DNA of 64,000 bases from Symsagittifera roscoffensis (GCF_963678635.1 NC_087063.1:10264386-10328385), one strand, 5' to 3'; counted from the stretch's first letter, positions 33,781 to 44,550 are shown. The notes: a model not told the origin generated them from the sequence alone. Numbers and translations: made by a program.

Positions 33781-35155
33781 GTATCAGAAATTCATATTCT
33801 GTAAGTGTATGAATTATAGCTGTACATTCTCTCATCAGAGTTGAGAGTCGTAGCTCTGCTTGAGTGAATAATTGGGAATTTGCTGATATAAGGTTTATTT
33901 TATTTGTATCACTGTGTGATTGTAGTAATGCTGCGCCGTTGCCAAATTTTGAAGCATCGCACATTGCGTAGAATGGTTGATTTGGATCTGGGATTGTGTT
34001 TGAAATTTGTTCAGTTAAAAGTTTTTTAATTTCTTCAAATCGTGTTTGATGTTCAGTGGTCCATTCAAAATTATTTTGCTGTCTGAGGATATTATAGAAT
34101 GGTCTTAAATATAATTGCATTTTATAAACGTACTTGCTTAAGAAATTTAACATTCCAAGGAATTCTTGGATTTTCTTTTTGTTTGTTGGTGGTTGAAGTT
34201 TTTGAATAGCATCAATGCGTGATTTTAATGGAGTGATTGTGTTTCTTTCTATGTTATGTCCTAACAATTTAACTCGTGTTGAAAAGAAGTGTGATTTATC
34301 GGGGGCGGCCTTCAGATTTTCGTTCTGAAGTATTTTATGATAGTGTATGAAAACTGTAAACATTTCTTCTTTTGTCTGTGATTGCATAAAAACATCGTCT
34401 AAATAGGTGATTGCGTTTTTCTTAAGTAATAGCGGTCTAAAAATTTTGCTCATAAAGGCTGAAAATGCTGCTGGTCCTATGGATATTCCATAGAATAGGC
34501 GGTTGAATTCATATTGTTGATTTCCAATAACAAATTGTGTTAAACGTCGTGATTGTTCATCTAGTGAAATTTGATTGTATGCGCTATTCATATCTGCGGT
34601 TGTAAAGTATTTTCCGTTTATTTTTGTTAAAATAACTTGTATTGGTTCAATAGGCCAATTGCATTTTGATTCGTCTATTAGTGAATTGAGATATCTAGCG
34701 TCTAAAACTATTTTTAATGATTCTCCTTTTGCTAGGATTATAACAGGGTTAATAAATGTGTTACCTTTTGGTTGTTCTTCTTTGTTTACTGGTGAGATAA
34801 TTTTGTATTGTTCTAAAATGATCAGTAATCTATTTACCTTATAGTGTAAATGAATTGGTACTTTACTTTCTCTTTGTTTTTTGAAAACTGCGTCAGGTTT
34901 TAACGGGAGATGTAGTGATGAACTGACTTTCCCAACATCAAATTTTGATGTTGCATAGACTGTTGAATGTTTTAACAGTTGTTTTGCTAGTTTGTTAATT
35001 TCGATTTGTGTAATTTGCGAGTGTTCAAAGTTAAACATCGTTAAAAATTGCTGTTGTTCTTTTGTGTAGTTTGTTATATTGAATGTTGGTTTAAAATATG
35101 GTGTTTTTGTGAAATAATCTGTGTTCGTCTTTTCATTGCTTATTATGTTTCCTCG
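33653..35155 (-). pseudogene. Reverse transcriptase-RNase H
   Basis: The frame opens after TAA 35158-35156; the first ATG is at 35038. Counting from that ATG, RT shows FTTADMNSAYNQ (Asp149) and the active-site YLDD at 212-215, then the thumb region. RNase H shows CDASKFGNGAALLQ (Asp361), RECTA (Glu404) and FTDHKPI (Asp431). All catalytic acidic residues are present. Right after FTDHKPI the frame leaves the coding track, and the integrase-side joint appears in another frame much sooner than usual. The sequence between is short by an estimated 25-30 codons, pointing to an internal deletion near 33735. Upstream, the protease frame hands over to this one near 35150. Confidence 0.9.
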
Positions 35156-36450
35156 TTAAGAATTGTGGATTGACAAATATCTAATAATTGGAGTATATTA
35201 TTTACGCGGTATGCTTTTTCATGTATGGGTGATATTGTAGCGTTTGTTTTGCAATATCCTAAAAGTCCTTAGGGTAATGTTACTTGGTACGGTGTGTTGT
35301 TATACACATGTAGCGAAATGATGTCTGAATTCGTATTTTTTAAATATTTTATAGATGAAATCGTGATTTTTAAAAACTTATGAATAGGTATAAACTCAAA
35401 GTCTGACATAAAGAGTTGTTGTTTATTTTGACTTTTATCATATTGGTGAACTTGTTTTATTGAAAAGTTATATATGTTTCCTGATAGTGGTTTCAGGTGT
35501 TTCCGTTGTTGATTATAAATTGGATAAAATTTTGAAAAGAATGGTGGTTGTTTATTTAATCTTTGAAAAAATGTTAGAACTGTATTTTTTGTTTTTGTGT
35601 ACTTATCTTTGATTAGTAATTTACTTTTCAAGATAATGATTGTTGGTATATATTTAGATATAAATGGTATACCAATGATATTGTGTTTAATATCAGTGAT
35701 ATGAAATATTTGTTTAAATGGTTTGTTTAGAATTTTAATTTGCTCCATTGTTCTTGTGGGGAGGAGGAATAATTGAACTTTTCCTTGATTTACTAATGTT
35801 GATCCTTGTGCTGTTGCTAGTTTACTAGAGGTTGCATGAGGCGTTAATTTTGGGTGTAATGTTTTGATTTCATACCATGTGGGAATGTTAATTATGTTTG
35901 ATGCTGCTCCTGAATCAAGTAAAAAATCAATTTCAAGATCTGGTGGTTGAAATTCTTTGTTTCTTAGACTTTCTAAGAGAAATGGTATTGTCCAAATTTT
36001 TTCTCTGGGTTGTTCTTTTTGTACATTTTGGTAAATATGATTTGTGTTTAGACATTTTGTTTTGTCATTTTCATTGGGTTTATTTACCGTGTTAATTTTG
36101 TTTATTTCTTGTGCAGTTTGTGTAGTATTGATGGGTTCAATGTAATAATTGTGAAGGAGTTCCAATTGATTTTCATATATATGTGATGTAAAAGGTTGTT
36201 CATATATAATAGGTTCGTAGTCGTTTTCGACTGCTATCATATTGATGGAGATGGTATTTTCTGTATCACTTTCTGTGTCTGATGATCCACAGTTTATTTG
36301 ATTTAGTTGTAGTTCGTTATTTCCTGTGTCATCAATACCTGGGGGGTCTGATGTTGTTTCTTCATTTGACTGTTTTTGATTAATATGTCTTTGATGTTTT
36401 GGTGTACTACTTCTGTATCGATGTTTAGAATTATTATAATGGTTATTATT
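35147..36450 (-). pseudogene. Aspartic protease region of the polyprotein
   Basis: Retroviral-type aspartic protease with catalytic FLLDSGAASNII (Asp109 from the ATG at 36240) and the second hydrophobic motif HNIIGIPF. A TAA at 35271-35269 interrupts it; the same frame continues with good protein-like sequence (GLLGYC, then AYRVNNILQLLDICQ) to 35147, where RT takes over in another frame. Upstream of the ATG the frame is also open and protein-like (acidic, SSDTESDTEN) back to about 36450. The ATG is therefore probably internal and the protease part of a Gag-Pol precursor. It processes the polyprotein during particle maturation. Confidence 0.85.
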
Positions 36451-37133
36451 CCTATGTGGTGATTGGGATAATTTCTGTATTGATTATTATAACTTGAATT
36501 TCGATTTTGTGAATTATTCCGTGATCTGTTTTGATAATTATTATTTGATCTGTGATAGTTTGATCTGTTATATGAATTATTTCTTGATCGATTTTTAGGG
36601 TAATTCTGATTTCGATTGTTCAAATAACTTCTATTTCGATTATGTGAATAGTTTCTATTTCTGTTATATGATGAATTTCGTGATTGATTATTGGAATAGT
36701 GTTTATTTCTTGGGTTTGATTGTGAATTGGATCTAGAAACAAAAAGTGTTGCATTTGAATTTGATCTCGAATAGTTATTTTGACTATTTGATCGATTATA
36801 ATGATTTTGTGAAGAATTCTGTGTATTTCTTCGTTCTGGTGATCTTCCTCTATAACTTGAGTTATATGGTGATTGATTTCTTGTGTAATTGGTGTTGTTC
36901 GGAAGTGGTTTTCCTGAACTGTTGTTACTGTATACATTTTTGTTTGGTAGATTTTGATCTTTCTTCATATATTGATAAAATGATTTATTTGGTTCTTTAT
37001 ACTTTTGAGGTTTGTTTTGTTGTTTTTGTCTACATTCGGAAATACTATGTCCGTATCGTCGGCAATAATTACACCATTTTTTGAAAGATGGTTTGCCTTT
37101 AAAATTTGGGTGTTTTTCATAATTATTAGTATT
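36303..37133 (-). pseudogene. Nucleocapsid: CCHC knuckle and Arg/Asn/Ser-rich tail
   Basis: Open from 37133. Near 37050 it encodes CNYCRRYGHSISEC, a perfect C-X2-C-X4-H-X4-C zinc knuckle. A long low-complexity tail of Asn, Arg, Ser and Tyr repeats (YNRNRNYSHNRNRSY type) should bind RNA. The knuckle is in a different frame from the gag core (shift near 37125) and from the protease (shift near 36445). The last ~50 codons of this frame are out of register and should not be taken as protein. Confidence 0.8.
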
Positions 37134-39172
37134 TCAGTGATTTTTTCAACTAAGTCTGTATCTGATTCCTGTATGTTATTGATATGTGTTGTGTTTGTTT
37201 CAATTCGATTAACATATTGTAGTTTTAGATTTTCTGTTTCTTCAAGTTTCATTGTGATTTCCGCTTGCTCTAGTTTGTCTACTAGTTTTCGAAAATCTAA
37301 ATCTGGCTCTCGAATTGAAGAAGGATGAGATGCTCTCTTTTTTATTGCTATTTTCCTTGTTTGAGGTGTTAAGGTCATCATTAAAATTTCTGTCATTTTT
37401 GTGTTTTTATAATCATGTGTATTTAATGAATATGCTTTTCGAACCAGTGTTTCGATACGTACTGCTAATTGTTTGATGGTTTCATTTGATAATCTGCGAA
37501 TTTCATTACATAAAACTCTTTGGTGTTGTTTATTTCTTTCGGAGTCAAACATTTTTGAAAATTCTTGTGTAAATCTTTTCCAGTCTGATTTTATTTCTAT
37601 AGGTAATACTGAAAACCATTTTTGAGCTGCGCCATCTAAGGTTGTTTGTATCAACACTGTGCGTCGATGTATCCAATTTTGATGTAGTGGTGTATTAATT
37701 GGTTCAGGTCCTATATTTAAAATTAAATTTGCTGTTACTGCGTTTAAATAATCTTCTACAGAATATTCAGGATCTGTTCCTGTGAATACCATTAGTGGTT
37801 TATTTGATGTTATTGATGATCCACCCATGAGGTATGGATTCATTGTCATCTGTAGTGACTCTGCGGCATTTGGCATTTGCGAAAAATTTGAAAGTTGATT
37901 TTTTGTTATTTCGTGTTGCTTAAGGTAATATGCGAGTGGTATTTCATTTTGCATTTGAGTTGGTTGATACGAGTGCATAGTCATTGGGTTTTGTGGTTGA
38001 ATTGGTTGAAAAGATTGTGTATTAGTTGGATTTGGCATATGGATTGGTTGTTGATTTCGTATATCTGTTGGATTTGGAGAAAAAATTCTATTATATGTAT
38101 GAGTTCGTCGCGATCCTTGTTTGCGATATTCTTGGGTATATGGTGCAAAAATGTCTGGTTGTAAATAATCATCATCAGATGATAAGTAATCCGTATGATG
38201 AGGTGCTTGCTTTTTTCTTTTTTTTTGTTGAAAGAATGGATAATTTTCACTATGATCCTGTGGAGGATGCGAATTAGTTCGAAAATTTACTGGGTTGGTT
38301 GTTGTCATTGGGTTATCCCAATAGTGAGAACTTACATGATTATTATTAGTTTTTCGTGGGGGATAGTTTGTTTTTGATGAATGTGCATAATTATAATTGT
38401 GTTCTGCAAAAGTGTTTCTTGTGAACGTTCTTCGTGGTTTTGATGGTACTGTCATAGGTCTATATGTTTGATAATCCATTTGTGAATATTTCGGAGCAAC
38501 CGAAGGTTTAACGGTTGATTGTAAGGTTACTTGTGCCAATGAATTATTTGTATTTTTTGGGGTTGTTAAATTTGGATGTATTGGTGAAATACTTTGTTGT
38601 GTAGTTGTTGTTGTTTGGACAATTTCTTCATTTATGAAGTGCGATGGTGTTTGGATATCTTGTTGTGTAAGATTTCTAGTTCCATTAAGGTTTTCATTGT
38701 GTATGACGGTCGAATTTAAGCTGTTATTTCGCGTATCGGGTAAAAATGTATTGTAGTTTAATGGTGTTGCATCAATGGTTAGTGGTACTACTTTTACATA
38801 ATCTCTTTGGTAAGATATTGTACTTATTGCTTGACTTGAGATTGATTGTGGAATATTTATAAATGCACGATGAGACCATTCAGGGACCCAAACGTAGTCT
38901 GACTGTTCTGTAATGGCAGTATCATCATTTGGATTTTGAGGTCTGAAAATTTTTCTTGCTTGTGAAATTGAGTCTATATTATGTGTGAAATAATCTATTA
39001 TAAACCATGCCAAAATTTTTTGTAAGTCATATTTTGTGTGTTGTGAAACATCGTCTTTAGTGAAATTTTCTTTGATTATATGTAGAAAAGTTAAAAAATA
39101 ATGTGATTTCCTGTCGTACTTTTGTATGTTTGGATGTTTCAATTGGTGAGATACTTTGAAATTCTGTTTTTT
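36965..39172 (-). pseudogene. Gag, main part
   Basis: Open from just after TAG 39175-39173. The first ~430 residues are extended and Thr/Asn/Pro-rich. A folded capsid-like domain follows (residues about 440-650: VFTGTDPEYSVEDYLNAV, TTLDGAAQKWFSVLP, WKRFTQEFSKMF), matching the retrotransposon Gag core. After about 37130 the real coding frame moves to the nucleocapsid frame, so the last ~55 codons are probably out-of-frame. Gag assembles the particle and packages the RNA. At more than 700 residues before the knuckle it is unusually long for a gypsy-type Gag because of the disordered N-terminal part. Confidence 0.85.
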
Positions 39173-39326
39173 CTAATATAGAAATATAGGTTTATATTAT
39201 TGCAAAAACTTCGTTAGTGAATATGGAGTTTGCTCTTTGTGAATTATGATATTGTATGCTTTTAATATATTCTAAGAATACTTTTGAAAATTCTAATTCA
39301 AGATCGTCTGTTTGAATTACATATTT

Positions 39327-39602
39327 TCAATGATTCGGATTTGGTGTGCTGAATTCTATGGTGTAGATTCCGTATTGTTGTGTTAAATTACATATATCTT
39401 TCAGATAATGTTCAATAATTTGTCTTTTGATTTTTACATCTGGGAATTCTGCTTTGCATGGGCTGATTCCGGGTTCAATCAAATTTAAGAGTAAATTCTT
39501 GCAAAAATCATGTTGCCCTCTATTATCGGGTGCATCTATGAGGAAGGGGTAAACCTCTTCGTCATCTGGACTATCGTCACTTTGAGTGTGGCTGTGGCTC
39601 AT
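39327..39602 (-). pseudogene. Probable N-terminus of Gag
   Basis: ATG at 39602 opens 91 codons beginning MSHSHTQSDDSPDDEE, ending at TGA 39329-39327. The same frame continues with protein-like sequence (KYVIQTDDLELEFSKVFLEY) for about 50 codons until a TAA, and the gag main frame starts close by in another register. Most simply, this is the first part of Gag broken by a stop and a shift. It could instead be a separate small acidic protein. Confidence 0.5.
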
Positions 39603-39657
39603 TTTTTCGTTTAATGACTGTTAATATATAACTATCGATGTGTCTAATTGGTTGATT

Positions 39658-40044
39658 TCAATTATACAAGTGTACTGGTTTGTGTTTATATTGCTTTTTT
39701 ATTCTTCTTTTTCCTCTTTTTGATGAGTTTGAAGTTGTTTCTGAATCGGAAAAATATAATTGATCGAAAATGGGACAATTTTTATCAATCGATTCCTTTA
39801 ATTTGTAGAGTTCATCTAAATTGCTGGCTTCTGATTCTGAAAATGCGTTTCTATTTTTTGAAAATCTTTTTCGTGTGATTTGCCTTTGTTTGTTTATTAT
39901 TTTTCTTTTTATTGTTAGTCGTTTTGTTCTAATGTATCCAACTGTTTGTGTATGAGGTGTGATTACAAGATCGTATTTTTGGTTATCTATCTCACAGTTG
40001 TGTAAAACGATTGTTTGTTTATTTCCTAGATTTTTGAATGACAT
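39658..40044 (-). CDS. 128-aa basic/acidic leader ORF
   Basis: ATG at 40044, intact to TAA at 39658. Two parts: an N-terminal half with TIVLHNCEIDNQKYDLVITP followed by a Lys/Arg-rich stretch (KRLTIKRKIINKQRQITRKR), then a Ser/Glu/Asp segment (SESEASNLDE) and a basic tail (KRGKRRIKKQYKHK). The two basic clusters resemble nuclear or RNA-binding signals. It precedes gag by about 55 bases. No family recognised. Confidence 0.5.
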   Translation of the reverse strand: MSFKNLGNKQTIVLHNCEIDNQKYDLVITPHTQTVGYIRTKRLTIKRKIINKQRQITRKRFSKNRNAFSESEASNLDELYKLKESIDKNCPIFDQLYFSDSETTSNSSKRGKRRIKKQYKHKPVHLYN

Positions 40045-40966
40045 AAGGTTTAGGATGAGGGATGCAAAAATTTGTTAGGTGATTTCTATTTTCTTAGACT
40101 GTTAGTCCTTACGATTTTTTGGTTAGCTTAACCTGGGTCTTTTTGTTCAGGGTTGGAGAGAAAAGTATATCGATTCCGAAGAATGATTTTTTACTTTCTC
40201 GTGGCTAGTCTAAGCTAAGGTGTTAACTTACTTAATCTTACTTAGGGGTAGTGATTGTGTTCAAGCGTTGGAGAATAGTAAATCGATCCACAAGGTTCAG
40301 GTATAATTAGAACGCAAGTAGTTCGTTATATACTATTTTAAACTTACTAAGTCTAAGATCTATCCTGGGTCTGGTAAAAGGAGGTTTCAAGTGAAGGATG
40401 AATTACCGAAGTTCTTCACTGTTTATCTTATTTTGAATGGTTAGTTTTATTAAAAATTTCTATTAATCTTGGGTCGTTTGGAAGGGTTGGGTAGTGAATC
40501 GACGTTTAAGGTCGTTAGACACTTGCTAAGTGAGTGGGGGAGAACAAAATTGTTCTATTTGATCCAAGGATAGGCCTTGATGATCAGGTTTTAAATTTAG
40601 TGAAATAGAAAATTAATTAAGATCCAAGGATAAGCCTTGATGATCTGTTTTTAAAATTAAGTGAATTTAAGTTTAAAATTGTTTAAATTTATCTAAGAAA
40701 AGATTTAGTTTTAATGATATTAGTGAGCTTATGATTGCTGTTATGTTTAGGTGATGAAGCTGGGACAATTGGATGATTTATGATTACTAACAGTTTATTG
40801 TCATGCTACTAATTTTTGTTTTGATTTTCAATAAATATTTTCCAAACATGTTTTATATAATACTGCAGAATTTTAGGAAAACGATCTGAGATCTTTTTAT
40901 CAATCGTTATTGTATATTAATATTTTGTTTAGCGCCTGAAATGATTATGAAGATTGACTTCAATAT
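40045..40966 (-). other. Untranslated leader of the retroelement
   Basis: No sizeable minus-strand frame. It contains the duplicated hairpin words at 40559-40680 described separately, plus several T-rich stretches. Likely 5' leader with packaging or translation-control functions, by position only. Confidence 0.4.
40559..40680. repeat. Two ~60-bp leader repeats with hairpin cores
   Basis: GATCCAAGGATA-G/A-GCCTTGATGATC occurs at about 40560 and 40620, each followed by TTTTAAA-type sequence. Within each, CAAGG and CCTTG can pair around a five-base loop. Duplicated small stem-loops in the leader upstream of gag are a typical form of packaging signal. Confidence 0.55.
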
Positions 40967-41200
40967 TTAAGTTTGCAAATGAAAATCTAAATTCATTGCT
41001 AATAAGATTCTAAATATAAAAGTTTGTGTTGGCTTTTGCCGTACTATCATATAACTATTTGGTAAGTTTCTACTTTGCCGTATGTCGTCTCTGGTTCGAG
41101 GTCTTCTTCCAATTTCGGGCAGTTCTCTTATCGTTCGGAATATTGGCTCTGATCTATTGAGTCGTAGAGACATTTCGATTAGGTTATTATCGTATAACAT
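40967..41200 (-). CDS. 77-aa ORF just after the primer-binding site
   Basis: First ATG of the internal region, 88 bases inside the 5' LTR edge. The product is basic in the middle (ELPEIGRRPRTRDDIRQSRN) and ends HLQT. It could be a real small protein, or an upstream ORF affecting translation. Not recognised. Confidence 0.35.
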   Translation of the reverse strand: MLYDNNLIEMSLRLNRSEPIFRTIRELPEIGRRPRTRDDIRQSRNLPNSYMIVRQKPTQTFIFRILLAMNLDFHLQT

Positions 41201-41276
41201 TTTAAAAATGTTTTGTCTAAATTCTAATCTATTTTTTGGTTAATTCTAAGCTATTAAGGTCTTATTCGAGACTTAT

Positions 41277-41286
41277 GGTCGCACCA
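41277..41286 (-). promoter_or_regulatory. Primer-binding site
   Basis: TGGTGCGACC on the coding strand, two bases after the 5' LTR, complementary to a tRNA 3' end of the form GGTCGCACCA. I cannot say which tRNA. Confidence 0.65.
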
Positions 41287-41288
41287 GA

Positions 41289-41698
41289 TGAGTTAGAACC
41301 TATGTGGTTAACTCATAGAAAAATTTCGGATAGGGTACACCGTCTGCTCGTCACGCTATCTTTTTTTCGGCCGGATAGATTCGTGCAACTTCTTAGTCTA
41401 ATACCGATCCTAATCTTACTCTTATACTTTCTAGTCTCAGGGTGTTTAACTAGTCTCTGCTAGGCTCAATAGATCTAGGGTATACTGGTTTGTTGCGGCT
41501 ACTGAAGTTCTCTTGGAGAGGCAACTAATTTCTAAGTTAAATTCAAATCTCTCTGGTGCTGAAATTACAAGTAATTTCAGCACTTACAAATAAGTGGGTT
41601 GTTAGTTAGATGGATCATGATTGGTTAATATTAAATACTTTACAGTGGTAAAATATCTAATTTATCCAATCATAAAATGTAGTTTGGATCAGGTTCCA
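41289..41698 (-). repeat. 5' LTR (410 bp)
   Basis: Direct repeat of 22856-23265 with about four differences, same TG...CA ends, same 28-bp palindrome at 41556-41583. Followed by TTTT (41699-41702), the right half of the target duplication. Confidence 0.93.
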
Positions 41699-41807
41699 TT
41701 TTGTAAGATAAAACCAAGTTATGTTTCCTGTAATCAGTTACGTATGACAACCCAAACCTTTATATACATGGCAAAAATTTTTTCTTCCAATCATGCATCC
41801 CTCACCT

Positions 41808-43510
41808 GTAAAGCTTAAAATGATCAATTTTGAATCTGGTAACTCACTAAGAAGAACAAATTGTTTAAAAAACACAATTTTTTGGACACCTCGAAGGTGT
41901 GAAAATGTTTTGCCATTATTCAATTTGAAAAAATTCAACCCACCTTCTACACAAAAACCTCCCCGAGGTTAAATATTCCGTCATTTTCTTTGAAAATGGT
42001 AAAAATAACTTGCCCTATTTCAATTTTGAACAAAGTAACGCGCCTCATATGCGTGTTATAAGAACGCATTATGAAGGAACTATGAAATTAAAAGGATGCA
42101 TTACCAAAAACAACTTTCAAACCCTCATAACTCAAAATGGCCACAGGCAAATTTTTGTTATAACTCAGCTTCGGACAACATTAACTTTGAACGTTATAGT
42201 AAGTTTCTGTCGAAAATGCTTAATTCAAAACTCGAATTATGACCTAATAGAAAACAGCAACTTTCAGTTAGCGTTATTATGTAGTGAACGTATTGTGTAT
42301 TGCCAACAAGACTTTATTGCGCATTGTCTTGGCCAGCGCATCTCGATAGATAACTTTTAATGAGATTTTACTTATGTAAAGCTTAAAATTATCAATTTTG
42401 AATGTAGTAACTCACTGATAAGAACAAATTGTTTAAAAAAAAACAATTTCTCAGACACCTCGAAGGTGTGAAAATAATTTGCCTTTATTCAATTTGAAAA
42501 AATTCAACCCACCTTCTACACAAAAACCTCCCCGAGATTAAATATTCCGTCACTTTCTTCAAAAATGGTAAATTGACTTGCCCTATTTCAATTTTGAACA
42601 AAGTAACGCGCCTCATATGCGTGTTATAAGAACGCATTATGAAGGAACTATGAAATTATAAAGATGCATTACCAAAAACAACTTTCAAACTCTCATAACT
42701 CAAAATGGCCACAGGCAAATTTTTGTTATAACTCAGCTTCGGACAACATTAACTTTGAACGTTAGAGTAAGTTTCTGTCGAAAATGCTTAATTCAAAACT
42801 CGAATTATGACCTAATAGAAAACAGCAACTTTCAGTTAGCGTTATTATGTAGTGAACGTATTGTGTATTGCCAACAAGACTTTATTGCGCATTGTCTTGG
42901 CCAGCGCATCTCGATAGATAACTTTTAATGAGATTTTACTTATGTAAAGCTTAAAATGATCAATTTTGAATCTAGTAACTCACTAATAAGAACAAAATGT
43001 TTAAAAAAACACAATTTCTCAGACACCTCGAAGGTGTGAAAATAATTTGCCCTTATTCAATTTGAAAAAATTCAACCCACCTTCTACACAAAAACCTCCC
43101 CGAGGTTAAATACTCCGTCACTTTTTTTGAAAATGGTAAATTGACATGCCGTATTTTAAATTTGAACAAAGTAACGCGCCTCATGTGCGTGTTATAAGAA
43201 CGCATTATGAAGGAACTATGAAATTATAAAGATGCATTACCAAAAACAACTTTCAAACTCTCATAACTCTAAATGGCCACAGGCAAATTTTTGTTATAAC
43301 TCAGCTTCGGACAACATTACCTTTGAACGTTATAGTAAGTTTTTGTCGAAAATGCTTAATTCAAAACTCGAATTATGACTTAATAGAAAACAACAACTTT
43401 CAGTAAGCGTCATTATGTAGTGAACGTATTGTGTATTGCCAACAAGACTTTATTGCGCATTGTCTTGACCAGCGCATCTCGATAAAAAAATTTTAATGAG
43501 ATTTTACTTA
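41808..43510. repeat. Three tandem 568-bp satellite units
   Basis: Units begin with GTAAAGCTTAAAATNATCAA at 41808, 42376 and 42944, an exact 568-bp period, and are over 95% identical. Each holds a small hairpin ACACCTCGAAGGTGT. A 116-codon frame in unit 1 (42010-42360) is broken in units 2 and 3, so it is not a gene. The central part (CTCATAACT, then CACAGG, then CGGACAACATT) follows the same order as the minus strand of the ~535-bp Helentron-like family, so the two are probably related. Confidence 0.88.
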
Positions 43511-44289
43511 TCATAATTCCTTGAAGTTTCGGTTAAAGCGACTACAAAAAAAAACGTTTTCAAAATCAGCTTTTTGGCGCTGTTTTTCCTTTTCACGCGA
43601 GACATATATGCAAACACAAATCTAAAATCAAGTTTTTGAACACTTCAGCATGCAATATGAGTTTTTTTGATACAATATTGCGAAAAAAATGTTTGTTGCA
43701 AGCTCAGTTCCTCAATTTTTTGTTCTGATACATAACTGAAGATTATCAACCCAATTTTTTTTTCTGCATGTTGTGGTTAAAAAATCTGAACGAAAATTTA
43801 GAACTAATGCAAATTTGAGAGTCATAGTAAAATAGGTCAATTGGAAAAAAAATCGAAAAAAACTTTGCTGAAATTTTTTGAATTGTTTGAAACTTTTCGA
43901 GTTTTTGATTCAAATTGCGTTAAAAACTCCAAAACTACATTTACTTGTGTAAAACTAAGTTTTCACGGTTTAATTCAGGCATAAATAAGCTATTGCAATT
44001 ATTAACTACCTTTCTAATTAGCTCGAAATTAGACCAAAAATCTAAAACTTCAAACAGGTTTTTCTCGACACAGTGAAAAAAAAATTTTGAATTTTTTAAA
44101 TGTCGTTCGAATCACCTCTAAAAGGGCTTATATTTCACTGACCGACGATTATATGTGGTAGCTGATTTTGCGTGGATAAACAAAAAAACTAAAACACCCG
44201 AATACAAGGTTCCTCCCCATTTCCAATGGTCGGAACAGCAATTACTAAAGTTATTAGAATAGGACTGACAAATTTAGTGAAAAAGTTAA
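43511..44289. other. AT-rich DNA, nothing recognised
   Basis: No repeat of this stretch elsewhere in the window and no supported ORF. Confidence 0.35.
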
Positions 44290-44550
44290 ATTAGGAGACT
44301 GATCCGCCAACTGGCAGCCAGAGACAGACACAGAGGGAAAAACCAGTCTCTTGGCCTGGTCGAAAAATTAGTCGCGGTGGTAGAAAAATTAGTCGACCGC
44401 CGCAACTAACTTTTCGACTATCGCGACCGAGATACGGTATTTCCAGACTTTGTCCACGACTTACAACCCTGTACAGACAATGGACTTTCGGTCGCGGAAT
44501 TAGCATTTCTGCGACCGAAAAATTAGTCGCGGACCTCGACCCGGGATATA
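44290..44550. repeat. GC-richer foldback cluster
   Basis: GTCGAAAAATTAGTCGCGG at 44359 pairs with CCGCAACTAACTTTTCGAC ending at 44418 (about 22-bp imperfect arms). AAAAATTAGTCGCGG-type words occur three times. A second perfect pair, TCGGTCGC with GCGACCGA, encloses about 15 bases near 44487-44517. The cluster looks like a small foldback element or nested MITE ends. The antisense 71-codon frame here is not supported. Confidence 0.55.

Larger units (their letters stand above)
22856..41698 (-). mobile_element. 18.8-kb env-bearing LTR retroelement (Ty3/gypsy-like)
   Basis: A complete LTR element on the minus strand. It has two direct 410-bp LTRs, a TTTT target duplication (22852-22855 and 41699-41702), a primer-binding site next to the 5' LTR and a short purine tract next to the 3' LTR. 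Pol order is protease, RT, RNase H, integrase, which places it with Ty3/gypsy and retroviruses rather than Copia. At 18.8 kb it is two to three times the usual size of such elements. The extra length is env plus at least four ORFs I do not recognise. The coding strand is strongly A- and C-rich throughout pol, env and accessory ORFs. The copy is defective: I count in-frame stops in protease, env and the 3' ORFs, and frame shifts in gag, between RNase H and integrase, in integrase and in env. With about 1% LTR divergence this is what neutral decay of a fairly recent insertion would produce. Confidence 0.92.

Noticed and set aside
25678-35271. Idea that TAA/TGA/TAG stops reflect an alternative genetic code or programmed readthrough
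   Set aside because: All three stop types occur, with frameshifts and a deletion in the same copy. Intact ORFs in the element end at ordinary stops, and simple decay fits the LTR divergence.
42010-42360. 116-codon ORF in the first satellite unit
   Set aside because: Interrupted in the other two near-identical units, so it is not conserved as protein.
44291-44506. 71-codon minus-strand ORF in the foldback cluster
   Set aside because: Lies entirely in inverted repeats; its Arg/Gly-rich composition follows from the GC-rich word.
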